Of a DNA stretch of 64,000 nt, positions 36,466 through 64,000 are shown in pieces (within the stretch, counting starts at the first letter, position 1; each line of letters starts with the position of its first letter). The DNA lies in contig JAPVLO010000518.1 in assembly GCA_027257055.1 (NCBI GenBank), positions 1,550,001-1,614,000 of the forward strand. Reading direction: 5' to 3'. This stretch comes from Cephalopachus bancanus. Lineage: Eukaryota > Chordata > Mammalia > Primates > Tarsiidae. A model generated the notes under the pieces. The model had not been told where the DNA came from and ran no database searches. It worked only from the letters and a program-made list of their open reading frames with translations. The position numbers and the translations under genes are program-made.

Positions 36466-36560
36466 GAAACTGAGACCCAGAGAGGCAAGTTACACATTCA
36501 TTCAACAAGAAGTTTAGAATTATAAATATTCATTCAACAAGCAGTTTTTAGCCCTAAGTA
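36466..36560 (-). mobile_element. MIR/L2 fragment
   Basis: 'GATGAGGAAACTGAGACCCAGAGAGGCAAG' is MIR core; 'CATTCATTCAACAAG' is an L2/MIR-like end. Confidence 0.55.
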
Positions 36561-36624
36561 CCAGTCACTGTACAGAAATGAATAGTATTGGGTTTCTCCT
36601 TTCACAGAACTCATAGTCTGTTTT

Positions 36625-37087
36625 TCCAATAATTTGTGCATCAGTCTCACTCCATGAGCTTTAAAAAATACAGATTCCAGCCATGCGCAGTGGTTTACAC
36701 CTATAATCCCAGCACTTTGGGAAGCGGGTGTGAGAGGATTGCCTGAGCCCCCGGGTTCGAGACCAACCTGGACAACTTGGCAAGACTTCATCTCTACAGT
36801 AAATCAAAAAATTAGCCTGACATGTTGGCACACACCTGTAGTTCTAGCTACTTGGAAGGCTGAAGTGGAAGCGTCACCTGAACCCAGCAGGTTGAGGCTG
36901 TGGTGTCTGTGAGTGTGCCACTGCACTCCAGCCTGGGCAGCAGCGTGAGATCCCAACTCAAAAAAAAAAAAAAAAAATACAGATTCCAGAATTACTAAAT
37001 CAGACTCTCTAGAGAGCCTGGAGGTTGTAGTTTTAAGCTTCCCGGGTGATTCTGACGTGCATTTGGGCATAATGACCGTGGTCTAGT
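36625..37087. mobile_element. MER5-type transposon split by an Alu
   Basis: Left half 36625-36679 ('CATGAGCTTTAAAAAATACAGATTCC'), right half 36989-37087 ('ACTAAATCAGACTCTCTAGAG...GGTGATTCTGACGTGCATT'). Both fit one MER5 copy interrupted by the Alu at 36680. Confidence 0.75.
36680..36971 (+). mobile_element. Alu, lineage-specific, inside a MER5
   Basis: Dimer with (A)17 tail. The duplication AAAAAATACAGATTCCA is exact at 36663-36679 and 36972-36988. Confidence 0.95.
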
Positions 37088-38502
37088 TGACGCTGTCATA
37101 ACAATTAAGAACAGATAAAATGTTTGAGGTGCTGAACCATGCCTAGATCCCTATCCTGACCTCTAATTTGGAGCATTTGTCACAAAATCATAGTGAATCT
37201 CCATTATTGGCGAGTAACTAATATTTGCTCTTAGGTTGAAGTTAAGAATGTTACTCCATTCTGTTACCATTTTTATTTCTAGATAGCCATGCCATTTAAG
37301 TTAGAGACTACCTTGAATAGGAAGCAAAGTTTGCGTTTTGATAACATTTTCAGATGTCTCTTATCCCCAAGTGAGTGTAGATGAATCAATTTTTTTCACT
37401 CAGATAGTGATATTTAAAATTGTATGATCTCCAAGTTTACTTCCAGACCTAAAAATCTATGATAAAAGATGTTATAAATTATTTTAAAATCCCTTCCTTC
37501 ATAGCTGTGGAAAATAGGACTTGAACCTCTAGAACAATTTTTCTTTTTTGTCATTAGCATTTTCGCTTGAGGACTTGCCAAAAGATCTGTTCCTTTAGAA
37601 CATCTTAGAAATGACTTCTCATGTAAGGATTTGTGTAGTTTTCCAAATTGTGAATTTATCATTTCAATCAACACACTGGAAGCTCATTATCTGTCATGTA
37701 AAATTCTGGTCATTTGATCTCCTGCTGTTGGTTCCTTGGTTACTTTGCCTCTCAGTCTCTAATAAGGTGGCTATCGATAGCCTTCAAGACTTTAATTATT
37801 TGATCATTGTTGATGAGACTAAAAGTCTCCCAAAAAGATAGCCTTTCATAATACCATCATCTCCTTCTCTTTCCCAGTTGAGACATCCCTGAACTGCCAA
37901 ACCAAAACCTCAAGGCGGTCATAGACTATAGCCAGGGCTCTAACAACTCAAAAATATTTGAGAATTCTCTGTTTTCTGTGTCTCTTCCTAACCTACAGAG
38001 AGTTATAATTGCTAGATTTAGCAAAGAAAAATACAAGCTACCCAGTGAAAGTTGAAGTAAGCAAACGACAACTTCAATGTAAGTATATCCCATGCAATAT
38101 TTGGTACCTACTTGGAGTAAAAAATTATTTGTTGCATATCTGACATTCCAATATAACTGGACCTCCTATGTTTTCTCTGGCAACCCTACAGAGAGTGCAT
38201 ACCCTAATGCTTTTTAAAATCTATCTAATATTCAGAGATCTAAATTTCTTTGAGACTTTTTACTAATATAAACCCTCAGTGAAATGGTTGTGACCATTAA
38301 GACTACATTTTTTTGAAGTGTAATGGATGTTACACTACCCACCTACACACACTGCCTTTTGTTATGAGAATATAAGCATAGAAACAAGACCTTTCTTGAG
38401 AAACCCAAGGTAAACATTTTTTTCTTTTGTAATTTTTATTAAATATTTCAAAGACATGCCTAAGATAGTAACAATGTATTGTACACAATTAATTTATACT
38501 CT
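37088..38502. other. SLC26A5: Intron 2, no feature recognised
   Basis: 1.4 kb without a recognised repeat or splice-supported exon. ORFs at 37414-37674 and 37611-37841 have no motif. Confidence 0.4.
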
Positions 38503-38505
38503 AAT

Positions 38506-38802
38506 TCTTTTTTTTTTTTTTTTTTTTTGAGTTGGAGTCTCACTCTGTCACCCAGACTGGAGTGCAGTGGCCGCTTCTGGCCACCACAGCCTCGACCTGC
38601 TGGGCTCCGGCAATCCTTCCACCTCAGCCTTCCGAGTAGCCGGAATTACAGGCATGAGCTACCACGCCCGGCTGATTTTTTTATTTATTGTAGAGATGAG
38701 GTCTCGCTGCCCAGGCAGGTCTCGAACCCGCGGGCTCAGGCAATCCACTCACCTCAGCCTCCCAAAGGCGTGGAATTACAGGCTGAGCCACAGAGCCCGG
38801 CT
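38506..38802 (-). mobile_element. Alu, young lineage-specific, antisense
   Basis: Dimer in reverse with a T22 tail, the short 'CTCGCTGCCCAGG' form and 'CTCGAACCCGCGGG'. The 141-aa sense ORF across it is an Alu translation. Confidence 0.94.
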
Positions 38803-38894
38803 CTCTATTCCTTTTTTGTTGTTTGTTTGCTTGGGTGGATGGGTGGGTGGATAAGTAGGAGAGGGTATTTGTTTTGCCATCTCTTTTTCTTTTC

Positions 38895-39027
38895 TTTTTT
38901 TTAATGGTAGAGATAGGGTCTCACTATGTTGCCAAGGCTAGTCTTAAATTCCTGGTCTCCAGCAATTCTTCCACGTTGGTTTCCCAAAGCTCTAGGATTA
39001 CAGGCATGAGCCATCATGCCCATCCTT
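38895..39027 (-). mobile_element. Alu left monomer (FLAM-like), antisense
   Basis: Only one arm is present ('GGTCTCACTATGTTGCCAAGGC...GGCATGAGCCATCATGCCC'). Confidence 0.8.
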
Positions 39028-39044
39028 GTTTTGGCATCTCTTAA

Positions 39045-39220
39045 GTCAGTGGTTTTGAACCCTAGCTGCACAGTAGAAACATCAGAGAGCTTTTTAAACT
39101 TTCAATCCCTGCCTGTTTCCCAGATCAATTAAATCAGAATCCCTGCCAATAGAGCCAGGCATCAGTAGTATTTAAAGCTGCCCAGATGACTCCAATATGC
39201 AGCCAGGGCTGAGAACCAAT
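39045..39220. mobile_element. MER5-type transposon
   Basis: Ends 'CAGTGGTTTTGAACCCTAGCTGC' and 'GCAGCCAGGGCTGAGAACCAATG' form the MER5 terminal inverted repeat; the interior is 'AATTAAATCAGAATCCC'. Confidence 0.8.
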
Positions 39221-39483
39221 GCCCTAAATGAAAGTGGCAAATCTGAAGAAGCATTTTTTACTGCTAAATTATGTCCTTATGTTTGAAATTCCTCTTCAAA
39301 ACTAATTGCATGTGCTTTTCAGTAAGCATATTGTATTATTCCATATTATATTGTGTTGTGTTATGTTTATTATACTGTATCATGAATTATAAAGTTTATT
39401 TTTTTAAAAGATGATCTCATCCGGCTTTAATCATATCATTGTTCATTATTAATTTCCTAAACATCTGTAGGGCTTTTGTTTTC

Positions 39484-39486
39484 TTT

Positions 39487-39525
<39 letters not shown>

Positions 39526-39797
39526 AGTCTCACTCCGTCACCCAGGGGGGAGTACAGTGTCATGCTCATGGCCACCCCAGTGTCAACCTACTGGGCTCCA
39601 ACATTCCTTCCGCCTCAGCCATCCAAGTAGCCGAAACTACAGGTGCACGCTACCACACTCAGCTTATTTTTTATTTATTGTAGAGATGAGGTCTCACCAA
39701 GTTGCCCAGGCTGGTCTCGAACCCGCGAACTCAGGCAATCTACTTGCTTCAGCCTCCCAAAGTGCTGGGATTACAGGCTGAGCCGCCGAACCCAGCC
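39484..39797 (-). mobile_element. Alu with (TG)n tail, antisense
   Basis: Dimer in reverse. Its tail is a TG repeat at 39490-39524. The 15-bp duplication AGGGCTTTTGTTTTC (39469-39483) and AGGGCTTTTGCTTTC (39798-39812) lies outside the TG run, so the microsatellite belongs to the insertion. Confidence 0.94.
39490..39524. repeat. (TG)n microsatellite
   Basis: About 17 TG units. It encodes the VCVCVCV runs of local ORFs, which are not genes. Confidence 0.98.
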
Positions 39798-39879
39798 AGG
39801 GCTTTTGCTTTCAGGAATTTCTTTGTAATTTGCTTATGTCTTTCTCATATATATTTCTCTGTCTCTCATAGAGTATAAA

Positions 39880-40058
39880 CCAGTGCTTCTCAACTTAAAC
39901 TGTGCATTAGAATCATTTTAGGATGCTTTTAAAAATGGCTGGACCCACCTCCTGGAAACTGTGCTCTAATTGTTCAAGTGTGGAGCCTAGGCATTAGTGT
40001 TTTGTAAAAGTACCTGACAAGATTCTGGATTTGACCAGAGTTGAAAGCCAGTGTTTTT
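39880..40058. mobile_element. MER5-type transposon, diverged
   Basis: 'CCAGTGCTTCTCAACTTAAACTGTGCATTAGAATCATTTTAGG' at the left and 'AGAGTTGAAAGCCAGTG' at the right. The interior is less typical. Confidence 0.65.
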
Positions 40059-40985
40059 AATGAATCAAGTGCCTACCTAGCTGACTATCTGAATATCTTG
40101 GGGAACTTTAAATACATACGTATAATTGCTCTGTTTAATGAAACAAAAGGAATTTTGAGGTTCTGAGAGAAGGAGAAAGAGGAATGGCAAATGGCCCTCT
40201 GATTAATAGGTGTAAATCAGGAATTCCTGACGCTGGGGACAGCCAAAAGACTGTGGAGAATAAAGATAAGGATGTCTAATTTTTTTTTGTGTCACTAAAA
40301 AAATATTTATTAGAATAGTTATTTATAACATTTTTTACTGAAGCAAATGTATTATGTATTAAATAACCCATTATAACTCACTGTTCATTTCTAGGTACAA
40401 TGGGAAACACAGCCCTCTGTCTGTAGTGGGAAATGCAGCCATCTATATTATTAAGTTGTTTACTCTGCTATACTTTGGTGTAAGCCTATTCTGTTGCCCT
40501 GAAATCTCAAGAGAAGGTTGCCACATACATGGATAAGGGATGCATGTCCTCACCCACATGCAGTGAATGTCCATTGCTCAGGCCTCACTCTAGGAAACCC
40601 TAATTCAGTAGGTTCAGAATAAGGCCCTGTAACCAGTACTTCAAGCCTTCCCCAGACCATTGTGGTGATTGGCCACCACTGCCTTACTGGTGATAAAACA
40701 TCACTAGATGTAATTCATCCCATTGATAGTTGGACAATGGTAAAACTGAGTTTTTGCAACGGGGGGGAAAAAGCCCTACTTCAGATCTACCTGTTGTTTG
40801 TCTCTTTAAGAGGCCATATGAAGGAAGAATTACCTTTCTGAAATAGAACAAAAGATCAAGAAGAACATATCCAGAGTAATAATTTTTAGAATGTTTGAAG
40901 CAGCCTTCATCTACTGTAATATGAAATATAAGAGAGGAAGCATGGCATATGTTATCAACAAGCATGATAAACTAGCTCAAAGATT
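40059..40985. other. SLC26A5: Intron 2, mostly unassigned
   Basis: 40560-40690 may be another hAT fragment ('CCTAATTCAGTAGGTTCAGAATAAGGCCC'). Nothing else is recognised. Confidence 0.35.
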
Positions 40986-41300
40986 TTGTTCATCAATCAA
41001 TTACTGAGCACTTGCTAAGAGATGAGGACTTAGCTGGGTCCTGGGAATTCAGAGTATGGTATTGTCTCAAGGAATCTACAATCTGGAGAACACCAATAAT
41101 TACACTACAGTGGGAGAAGAGTGGAAGAGCATACAATAACAAGCATAGGCTCACTCCATGAAGGATTATAGGTGAGGGGAGATAGAAACAGAAGACAAAA
41201 CAAGATAGCATCTTTGAAAAATAGAATGATTAGATATGGGGCAAATGGAAAGAAACATATCTTGTCAGAATGAATGGGAACTCTGTACACAGGCACAGAG
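40986..41300 (-). mobile_element. L2 fragment, antisense
   Basis: 'CATCAATCAATTACTGAGCACTTGCTAAG...CAAGGAATCTACAATCTGGAG' resembles the reverse complement of the L2 3' end. The long antisense ORFs here have no intact domain. Confidence 0.5.
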
Positions 41301-41490
41301 GCTTAAAACAGCATGGTATGTTGCCTGAATTACCAATGGTTCTATAATGCTGTCCTGTAATGTTCTAGAGGAGTTGAAGGCTGGTGGAAGCCAATGGTAG
41401 GGTTTGTGATGTGTCAAACTTTACTCACCTACAACAGCCTAGTCATTCTTGTATTATAAGTTCCTAGACTGGCCATAAAATGCTAGATGA

Positions 41491-41788
41491 GCCAGGCGTG
41501 GTGGCTCATGCCTGTAATCCCAGCACTTTGGAGGTAGAGACAAGAGGATTGTCTGAGCTTAGAGGGTTGAGACCAGCCTGGGCAACTTATCAAGACTTTG
41601 TCTCTACAGTAAATCAAAAAAATTTGCTGAGCGTGGTGGTGTACACCTGTGGTTCTAACTGCTTGGACAACTGAGGTGGAAGGATCGCCTGAACCCAGCA
41701 GGTCGAGGCTGCAGTGTTGTGAGCATGCCACTGCACTCCAGCCTGGGTAACAGAGTGAGACACTGACTCAAAAAAAAAAAAAAAAAAA
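41491..41788 (+). mobile_element. Alu, lineage-specific
   Basis: Dimer with 'ACAGTAAATCAAAAAAATT', 'CAGCAGGTCGAGGCTG' and an (A)19 tail. Confidence 0.92.
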
Positions 41789-41887
41789 GTTAGAGAGGTG
41801 GCCAACCAGGCTTGTTAGTCCACAAGACATATAATCTTTATTTGTCCTATTCTGCTGCAAAATTATCTTTATCCGGATTTATAATTT

Positions 41888-42590
41888 TTTAGTACATTTG
41901 TGCTGCTATAACAAAATGCCATAGACTGGGTAATTTATAAGCAATAGAAATTTATTTCTCAGCCGGGCTCAGTGGTTCAGCCTGTAATCCTTCGCTTTGG
42001 GAGGCTGAGGTGAGTGGATTGCCTGAGCCCGCAGGTTCGAGACCCACCTGGGCAGCTTGGCAAGACCTCATCTCTACAATAAATCAAAAAATCAGCTGGG
42101 CATGGTAGCACATGCCTGTAATTCCAGCTACTTGGAAGGCTAAGGCGGATGGATCTCTGGAGCCTAGTGGGTCAAGGCTGCAGTAGCTGGGAGCGGCCAC
42201 TGCCCTCCAGTCTGGGTGACAGAGTGAGACTCCAACTCAAAAAAAAAAAATTTATTTCTCACGGTTCTGGAGGCTGAGAAGTCCTAAATCAAGGTGGGGA
42301 CTGGTGAGAGCTCAGTCTCTCTGCTTCCAAGATAGTGCCTTGTTAGTACATCCTCTGGAGGGGAGGAATGCTGTGTCATAGTGAAAAGGTAAGAAGGGGG
42401 ACAAAAAGAGGCAACTTCTTCTGTCAAGCCCTTAAATAAGGGCACCTAATCCTTATGAGGTGCAGAGTCTTCGTGGTCAATCACCTTCTAAAGACCTCTT
42501 AAAGCTGTCACATTGAGGATTAAGTTTCAACATGAGTTTTGAAGAGGACAGAAACATTCAAACCAGAGAGCATTCTCATATCCTTGACTG
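41888..42590 (-). mobile_element. MaLR LTR (MST/MLT1-like), split by an Alu
   Basis: Solo LTR of the non-coding ERVL-MaLR group, read in reverse: 'GTGCTGCTATAACAAAATGCCATAGACTGGGTAATTTATAA' on the left, then after the Alu 'TTTATTTCTCACGGTTCTGGAGGCTG...CATTGAGGATTAAGTTTCAACATGAG'. No viral coding sequence is present. Confidence 0.75.
41962..42247 (+). mobile_element. Alu, lineage-specific, inside the MaLR LTR
   Basis: Dimer flanked by an exact 14-bp duplication, AAATTTATTTCTCA, at 41948-41961 and 42248-42261. Confidence 0.96.
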
Positions 42591-43560
42591 TACTTGATTG
42601 TCTTTGCTGCCATGATTTCCTTTTATTATAGGTTCTTGAATTTTTCAGCCTCCTTGTACATGGGTACTTATTTTGCATGGTGTTTTGTGGCTAATCACAC
42701 AAGCTTGATTTCAATTTGAATATGATTTCAGTTTAGTGAAAACCTGACTTGTCACCATGATGGGGTTGTAGTGACCAGCATTTGGAGTCCCCACGATCCC
42801 ATGGTCACTACACAAACACATAACCATACATTCACATTAACCCCCGATTCCTCCACCGTTAACTTCTTCAGTTGGGAACACAGTTTAGTTGTTGTGCACT
42901 TAAATTATTATGAGGTATATAGTTCAGGTGTCCAGACAAAGAATCATGTAGCAAACACCAGCTTATTTACCACCCAGCTCAATCAGATCATAACATTTTG
43001 CTCTATTTGTGCTAATTCTTTTTTACAAACTAAAGCCTTGCAGATACAGTTAGTAGAATTCCTTTGACAGGTTTTTCCCAGCCTCATTCCCCTTCTTCCC
43101 AGCAATTACACCATCCTAATCTTAGTGTTTGTCATTGTCATGAATGCTATTATACTTTTACTACATTTATGTATTCACAACATGTACTGCTGCTTTAAAA
43201 GTTTTTAAACTTTGTGTCAATAACTGCATCCTCTAAGTCTCTGTCTGTACCTTGCTTTTTTATTGAAAATTAAGTCTTTGAGATTTATTGATGATGATAC
43301 ATTTAGATTTAGTTAATTTCTTTTAATCACTACAGAGTGTTCATGGTTTATAAATATACCAAAATGTATTTTTGTTGTTGTTGCATACAAGTAGACATTC
43401 AGACTTTTTAAAGTTTTTTACTAGTAGAAAGCTGCAGCAGACATTCTTGTACACATCTCCATGCACGTAAATATGTTGAATTTTTATTCCTTAATCTTTT
43501 CTTTTACTTATGTGAGTACTGTTTACTAGATAGCAAGGAAAAATGCATCAACTGTTCTAA
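42591..43560 (-). mobile_element. Probable old L1 fragments, antisense
   Basis: Parts near 42880-43060 and 43190-43480 resemble old L1 3' sequence in reverse. The matches are weak. 42591-42880 is unassigned; the ORF at 42771-43067 has no domain. Confidence 0.35.
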
Positions 43561-43767
43561 TCATCTAACAATGACAACATAATCAATTTTAAAACAATAT
43601 TAATATAGTGCACTAATACTTTTAACTTGTAGCCTGTTACAAGGGTCACCAGTAATTTCCCTCATGGAGACATAAGCCCCAACTCTGAACCATAGAATAA
43701 TTTAGGGAGTAATCAACTGTAAATGCAGAATTGGAAAGGAAGCTAATATAGCTTTAAGAAACTTGGG

Positions 43768-44060
43768 AACTGGGCATGGTGGCTCATGCCTGTAATCCCA
43801 GCTCTTTGGGAGGCGGAAGCGAGAGGATTGCCTGAGTCCAGGGATTTGAGACCTGCCTGGTCAACTTAGCGAGATCTCATCTCCACAATAAATTAAGAAA
43901 AATTAGCTAGGCATGGTGGCGCATGCCTGTCGTTCCAGCTACTTGGAAGGCTGAAATGGAAGGATCACCTGAGTACAGCAGATCGAGGCTGCAGTGACCA
44001 TGAGCATGTCACTGCATTTCAGCCTGGGCAACAGAGTGAGACGCTGACTCAAAAAAAAAG
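43768..44060 (+). mobile_element. Alu, lineage-specific
   Basis: Dimer flanked by AAGAAACTTGG (43756-43766) and AAGAAAACTTGG (44061-44072). Confidence 0.92.
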
Positions 44061-44072
44061 AAGAAAACTTGG

Positions 44073-61551
<17,479 letters not shown>

Positions 61552-61684
61552 GTAGGAAAGTGGTTTTATTTTAACTAAAAGTGTGTGTTGAATGTTCAAT
61601 GAATTTATTGTTTCTAACTCCTGCTTTAGTACTCTTGGAATGAAAAATAATCTTTTTTTCTACATATCAAATAGTTAAAGGTTT

Positions 61685-62640
61685 TAGAGGTTTTTAATTG
61701 TGATAAAAAACACACACACACAAAGCAAATTTACCGTAATAACCTTTTTTTTTTTTGGAATCTCTGTCGCCCAGGTTAGAGTGCAGTGGCGCACTCACGG
61801 CCACCCAGTGTGAACTCGCTGGGCTCCAGTGATCCTTCTGCCTTAGCCTTCCAAGTAGCCAGAACCACAAGCGCATGCTACCACGCCCAGCTAATTTTTT
61901 TATTTATTGTAGAGACAAGGTCTCGCCAAGTTGCCCGGGCTGGTCTCGAACCCACGGGCTCAGACAATCCACTCGCCTTGGCCTCCCAAAGTGCTGGGAT
62001 TACAGGCTGAGCCACCGAGCTCACCCCATAAAACCATTTTTAAGCGTACAGTTCAATAGTGTTAAGTGTTAAGTATATTCACATTATAGTAAAACAGATC
62101 TCCAAGGACTTTCAGTCTTGCAAACAACTTCCTCTTTCCCCTTCCCCCAGGCTGTGGTAACCACCATGCATCTTTCTGTTCTTATGACTTTGCTCAAGTT
62201 ACTTCATATAGGTGGATCATTCAGTATTCATTTTTTTTTTGACTGACTTATTTCACTTAGCATAATGTCCTCAAGGTTATTCCATGTTGTAGCATGTGAT
62301 GATATTTTCTTTCTTTTTTTTAAGACTGAATAATTTTCCATTGTATATGTTTGCTGTATTTTTCTTTTTTGTCTTCAGCTGTATATGTGTATCCTGTATT
62401 TTTTTCCTCCATTCATCCATCAATGAACATTTTGGATGCTTCCATCTCTTGGCTATTGTGAACAGTGTTGCTATGAACGTGAGTGTCCAAATATGTCTTC
62501 AAGATACTGTTTTCAATTCTTCAGGGTATATTCCCATAAGTGGGATTGTTGGATCTAAATTTTTTTGAGAAACCTCTATACTGTTTTCCTTAGAATTGCA
62601 CCATTTTACATTCCCACCAACAGCAAGTGGTTTTCGGTTT
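61685..62640 (-). mobile_element. L1M 3' end, antisense, split by an Alu
   Basis: Left of the Alu: 'GCAAATTTACCGTAATAACC'. Right: 'CCATTTTTAAGCGTACAGTTCAATAGTG', 'CATAATGTCCTCAAGGTTATTCCATG', 'ATTCCCATAAGTGGGATTGTTGGATC', 'CATTCCCACCAACAGCAAG'. A clear L1 end in reverse. Confidence 0.88.
61747..62028 (-). mobile_element. Alu, lineage-specific, antisense, inside the L1
   Basis: Dimer in reverse with 'CTCGCCAAGTTGCCCGGG' and 'TTTATTTATTGTAGAGAC'. Its insertion split the L1 between AATAACC and the matching right flank. Confidence 0.93.
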
Positions 62641-62684
62641 TCTTTTGTTTTCCTAAACTTAAGTTTTTAAAATGACTCCTTCAA

Positions 62685-62905
62685 TGACATAGCAATTAAG
62701 AGCAAAATGACCTGAATCCTACCCTGCCATTTACTAACTGTGTGGCCTTAGGCAGGCCACTTATCCTTTCAGAGCCTCAGTTTCCTCACCTGCCAACAGG
62801 GCATGGTAATTTACATTCACCTGAGGGGTAGTGAGCGCTACAGGAGATAATGCATTTAAGGCAGATGGTGAAGTACCTGGCACACACAGTAAGCATTGAA
62901 GACAA
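62685..62905 (+). mobile_element. MIR, near full length
   Basis: 'CTGCCATTTACTAACTGTGTGGCCTTAGGCAGGCCACTTATCC', 'GAGCCTCAGTTTCCTCACC' and 'GTGAAGTACCTGGCACACACAGTAAGCA' cover most of MIR. Confidence 0.92.
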
Positions 62906-62931
62906 GCTAAGTGAGAGCTCTGCCAGGCGCA

Positions 62932-63214
62932 GTGACTCTCATCTGAAATCCCAGCACCTTGGGAGGCCAAGGTGAGAGAGGGTCACCTGAGCCCGTTTGA
63001 GACTGGGCAACTTGGCGAGACTTTGTTTCTACAATAAATAAATAAATGAATAAAATTAGCTGGGCATGGTGGCACATGCCTGTGGTTCCAGCTTCTTGGA
63101 AGACTGAGGCAGAAGGATGCCTTGAGCCCAGTAGGTCAAGGCTGTGGTGGCCATGATTGTGCCACTGTACTCCAGTCCAGGCAACAGAGTGAGCTTCCGA
63201 CTCAAAAAAAAAAA
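62932..63214 (+). mobile_element. Alu, lineage-specific
   Basis: Dimer with a shortened left arm ('GAGCCCGTTTGAGACTGGGCAACTTGGCGAGAC') and an extended (AAAT)n linker. Confidence 0.92.
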
Positions 63215-63249
63215 GGAAAAGAAGAAAAAGCACTGAGACTCGTTGTTTC

Positions 63250-63319
63250 AATAAGTTTTCTAGTTTCCAATCATATGTCACTTCAGTAAGTTTTCTAGTT
63301 TTCAATCACATGTCACTTC
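63250..63319. repeat. 35-bp tandem duplication
   Basis: Unit 1 63250-63284 and unit 2 63285-63319, each containing 'TAAGTTTTCTAGTTT' and 'CAATCA' then 'ATGTCACTTC'. They differ at about three positions. Confidence 0.93.
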
Positions 63320-63858
63320 TTTGCGTCATCTATATTATCTAACTCTATGTTTTAAAATGTATTATTCTCTTTATATTTGAAAGAGCCAGAGTGACTACCT
63401 CATCTCCTTATCTCACTTTGTCCCTCCCTGTCACTCCATGGCTGTCACTTTCTGTATCTCTCAGTGTGTCTTTCTATCTCTTATCCTATCTCTCTCTGTC
63501 TTTTCTGTCACTGCTGTCTTCTCTCTTCCAAAAGAACAGAGTCAAGCATTTGCCCAGATGTTGGACACAGATGGAACCTGGCATGTCCCATCAGGCCCTG
63601 CCCTCCAGTCCCATCTAAGAGTCTTCTGGGCAGCAAAGGAAGTGGGGGTTGCTGTGTAACCCAAAGTCCACCTCACAGAGCAAGTGTATGCGCTATACTT
63701 TTAAACTTCAGAACAATAAGTTGCTATCATGAACATATTACTTATAATGCTTCAGTCTAAAGCTGTAACACCATAATAGCACCTTGTTTTTCGATTTGGA
63801 CTTATAATTTATAAAGTACTTTTATATCCACCACCCCAGTTGATAATCCTGTTGACAG
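63320..63858. other. SLC26A5: Intron 9, unassigned
   Basis: 63420-63540 is CT/TCTG-rich low-complexity sequence. The overlapping ORFs at 63391-63760 come from it and lack domains. Confidence 0.45.
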
Positions 63859-64000
63859 GCTGGGTTTAGTGGCTCAGCCTGTAATCCCAGCACTTTGGGA
63901 AGCCGAAGCAGGTGGATTGCCTGAGCCCATGGATTTGAGACCAGCCTGGGTAACTTGACGAGACCTCATCTCTACAATAAATACAAAATCAGCTGGGCTT
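63859..64000 (+). mobile_element. Alu, lineage-specific, cut by the window edge
   Basis: The left arm and the 'ACAATAAATACAAAATCAGCTGGGC' linker are present. The right arm lies outside. Confidence 0.92.

Noticed and set aside
41888..42590. Endogenous retrovirus with coding capacity
   Set aside because: Only a solo MaLR LTR is recognisable. No gag, pol or env sequence is seen.

Overview
The window is a piece of primate nuclear chromosome carrying two neighbouring genes in the same orientation. At the left is the 3' end of RELN (reelin): its last coding exon, which ends in the basic C-terminal peptide, plus the 3' UTR. To the right is the 5' part of SLC26A5 (prestin, the outer-hair-cell motor protein): a CpG-island promoter, two probable non-coding first exons, and the first seven coding exons. 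These encode residues 1 to about 324 of a protein that is 744 residues in human, so the rest of the gene lies beyond the right edge. The order RELN then SLC26A5 matches human 7q22 read on the opposite strand.

Organism. There are about 40 Alu or Alu-monomer copies, which means a primate. The copies are not anthropoid AluS/AluY, and they lack the linkers I associate with lemur and galago Alus. Most share lineage-specific changes: 'CTCAGCCTGTAAT' in the left arm, an 'ACAATAAATCAAAAA' linker, 'CAGCAGGTCGAGGCTG' in the right arm and a 'GACTCCAACTC' end. A tarsier is my best inference; it is not proven from the sequence. The rest of the repeat load is mammalian: L1M, HAL1-like, L2, MIR, MER5, MER20, a MaLR LTR and a mariner.

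Layout. 1-2235: last RELN intron. 2236-about 3355: RELN last exon and 3' UTR. 3356-16080: intergenic, with a nested L1 cluster, Alus, L2 and two diverged copies of an unassigned repeat. 16080-16316: CpG island, GC boxes and SLC26A5 exon 1 with its splice donor. 20129-20252: probable exon 2. 20253-44495: a 24-kb intron holding a 1.5-kb antisense L1, HAL1-like blocks, an internally deleted mariner split by an Alu, a 165-bp direct duplication and a MaLR LTR split by an Alu. 44496-61551: coding exons 3 to 9, with phases that join without a frameshift. 61552-64000: start of the next intron.

The two genes are functionally unrelated neighbours. RELN encodes a secreted extracellular-matrix signal. 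SLC26A5 encodes a polytopic membrane protein of cochlear outer hair cells. No bacterial-type system, CRISPR array or new protein-coding gene was found. The most unusual signals are a tRNA T-arm-like hairpin in the B box of the young Alu subfamily, the mariner remnant, two Alus inserted at one target, and the prestin sequence of a lineage that, if it is tarsier, hears ultrasound. Repeat family names come from recognising consensus sequences by eye; boundaries are good to roughly 5-20 bases unless a target-site duplication is quoted.
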